DNA of 23,656 bases, taken from assembly GCA_902800435.1 (NCBI GenBank), contig CADCEQ010000038.1, positions 1 to 23,656 on the forward strand, written 5' to 3'. A model generated the notes under the pieces. That model worked only from the letters and a program-made list of their open reading frames with translations, had not been told where the DNA came from and searched no databases. The position numbers and the translations under genes were made by a program. This stretch comes from an uncultured Prevotellaceae bacterium (GTDB lineage: Bacteria > Bacteroidota > Bacteroidia > Bacteroidales > Bacteroidaceae). The first letter of the stretch is position 1. Each line of letters opens with the position of its first letter. Below are positions 23,251-23,656 of this stretch, one piece after another.

Positions 23251-23286
23251 TCAACCTGTGCTGTGTACAATTCTTTTTATTTCCAT
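23251..23286 (-). CDS. Possible 11-codon upstream ORF
   Basis: ATG at 23286 encodes MEIKRIVHSTG and stops at TGA. It lies between the distal promoter (about 45 nt downstream of its predicted start) and the proximal promoter. A small inverted repeat (GTTGA / TCAAC, 23241-23255) overlaps its stop. It would be translated only from the distal transcript. It may be chance. Confidence 0.25.
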   Translation of the reverse strand: MEIKRIVHSTG

Positions 23287-23335
23287 AAGCTTTCTGTTTT
23301 TATTGTTTAACTTAAATCATTGACTTTTGAAGTTA

Positions 23336-23367
23336 CAAAGTTATGGCGATGGCAAGTGAATTCCAAA
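23336..23367 (-). promoter_or_regulatory. Distal promoter upstream of the giant-protein operon
   Basis: On the - strand TAACTTTG (23336-23343) fits the -7 consensus exactly, and TTTG (23364-23367) is a perfect -33 box 20 bp upstream, the same geometry as the proximal promoter. Transcription would start near 23329 and run through the 11-codon ORF and the proximal promoter towards the giant gene. Confidence 0.75.
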
Positions 23368-23394
23368 TTTTTCCGTGTTTTTCTTTTGGAGTAT

Positions 23395-23530
23395 ATGCGA
23401 CAACCCCTACCTTTTTGCGACAATTTCCGGAACCACCCCCCGAATTTGTCGCAAAAGGCGGCGGGTTTTGTTCGTAAACCCCCGCCTTTTGCCCGTAAAC
23501 CCCCGCCTTACCTGCAAGTGTCGGTTCAGG
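23395..23530. repeat. GC-rich block of direct and inverted repeats
   Basis: TGCGACAA occurs at 23396-23403 and 23416-23423 (20 bp apart). Its complement at 23446-23453 forms an 11-bp perfect inverted repeat, TTTTGCGACAA (23413-23423) with TTGTCGCAAAA (23446-23456). CGTAAACCCCCGCCTT occurs at 23473-23488 and again at 23494-23509 (21 bp apart). GTGTCGGTTC is repeated 12 bp apart at about 23518-23539. The block is rich in runs of C (G on the - strand) inside an otherwise AT-rich spacer. ORFs on both strands here are best explained by the repeats. Confidence 0.7.
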
Positions 23531-23656
23531 TGTCGGTTCTAGCCTCCTTAAGCTGGTAAAGTGCACTGTTTTGCTGATGTCTCATACCGTTTTTCATATA
23601 TATAGTTGCCTTTCGCACTTTATATCCAACACTCCCTGCACTTCCTGCACCTAAAA
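23531..23656. other. Spacer at the right edge, no supported gene
   Basis: A 23-codon frame on the - strand (23597 to 23526, MKNGMRHQQNSALYQLKEAR...) is the only candidate and is too short to support. Two 9-bp units ACTCCCTGC and ACTTCCTGC lie at 23631-23648, another short tandem repeat. The region further right is outside the window, so the upstream neighbour of the giant operon is unknown. Confidence 0.5.

Noticed and set aside
23320..23566. 79-aa (+) and 77-aa (-) frames at the right edge
   Set aside because: Both consist mainly of the GC-rich repeat block translated (RKPPPF, EPTPEPT) and run into the distal promoter; no independent evidence of coding.

Overview
The window is a chromosomal segment of a Bacteroidales bacterium, most likely Prevotellaceae (Prevotella in the broad sense). 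The evidence is a complete type IX secretion (T9SS) core operon, Bacteroidetes promoters of the TTTG / TAnnTTTG type, lipoproteins with acidic residues after the lipidated Cys, a fimbrillin-like protein, a Prevotella-style T9SS C-terminal signal, and many short tandem repeats of the kind scattered between genes in this group. The genus is inferred, not proven.

Left part, + strand (1-9100): the tail of an unidentified gene, then porP/sprF, gldK, gldL, gldM and gldN, a small outer-membrane beta-barrel protein and the primosomal helicase priA. Gaps are 4-63 bp, so this looks like one transcription unit. GldL/GldM form the proton-driven inner-membrane motor, GldK/GldN the periplasmic ring under the outer membrane, and PorP an outer-membrane partner. 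Short tandem repeats sit between porP and gldK, inside the gldK signal peptide, between gldL and gldM, and inside priA.

Middle part (9101-11050): about 375 bp without an intact gene holds a 21-bp repeat array and, on the - strand, a decayed fragment of an ECF sigma factor, closed by a strong bidirectional terminator. Then, on the - strand, come a small DUF2795-type protein, a PduO-type cobalamin adenosyltransferase, a Bacteroidetes-specific conserved protein and a possible 19-aa peptide. Two promoters are visible here.

Right part, - strand (11060-23144): a four-gene operon. Its first gene encodes a 3366-aa multidomain protein with a signal peptide and a T9SS C-terminal signal. It is followed by a 273-aa lipoprotein (ATGA overlap), a fimbrillin-like lipoprotein and a 64-aa peptide. 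Both lipoproteins look surface-exposed, and the 273-aa one carries two copies of a module also found near the C-terminus of the giant. The simplest reading is a cell-surface complex whose giant component is exported by the T9SS encoded at the other end of the window. Upstream (23145-23656) are two well-formed promoters, an 11-codon upstream ORF and a GC-rich repeat block. The giant operon is the best candidate for a little-described system; its molecular function cannot be read from the sequence.
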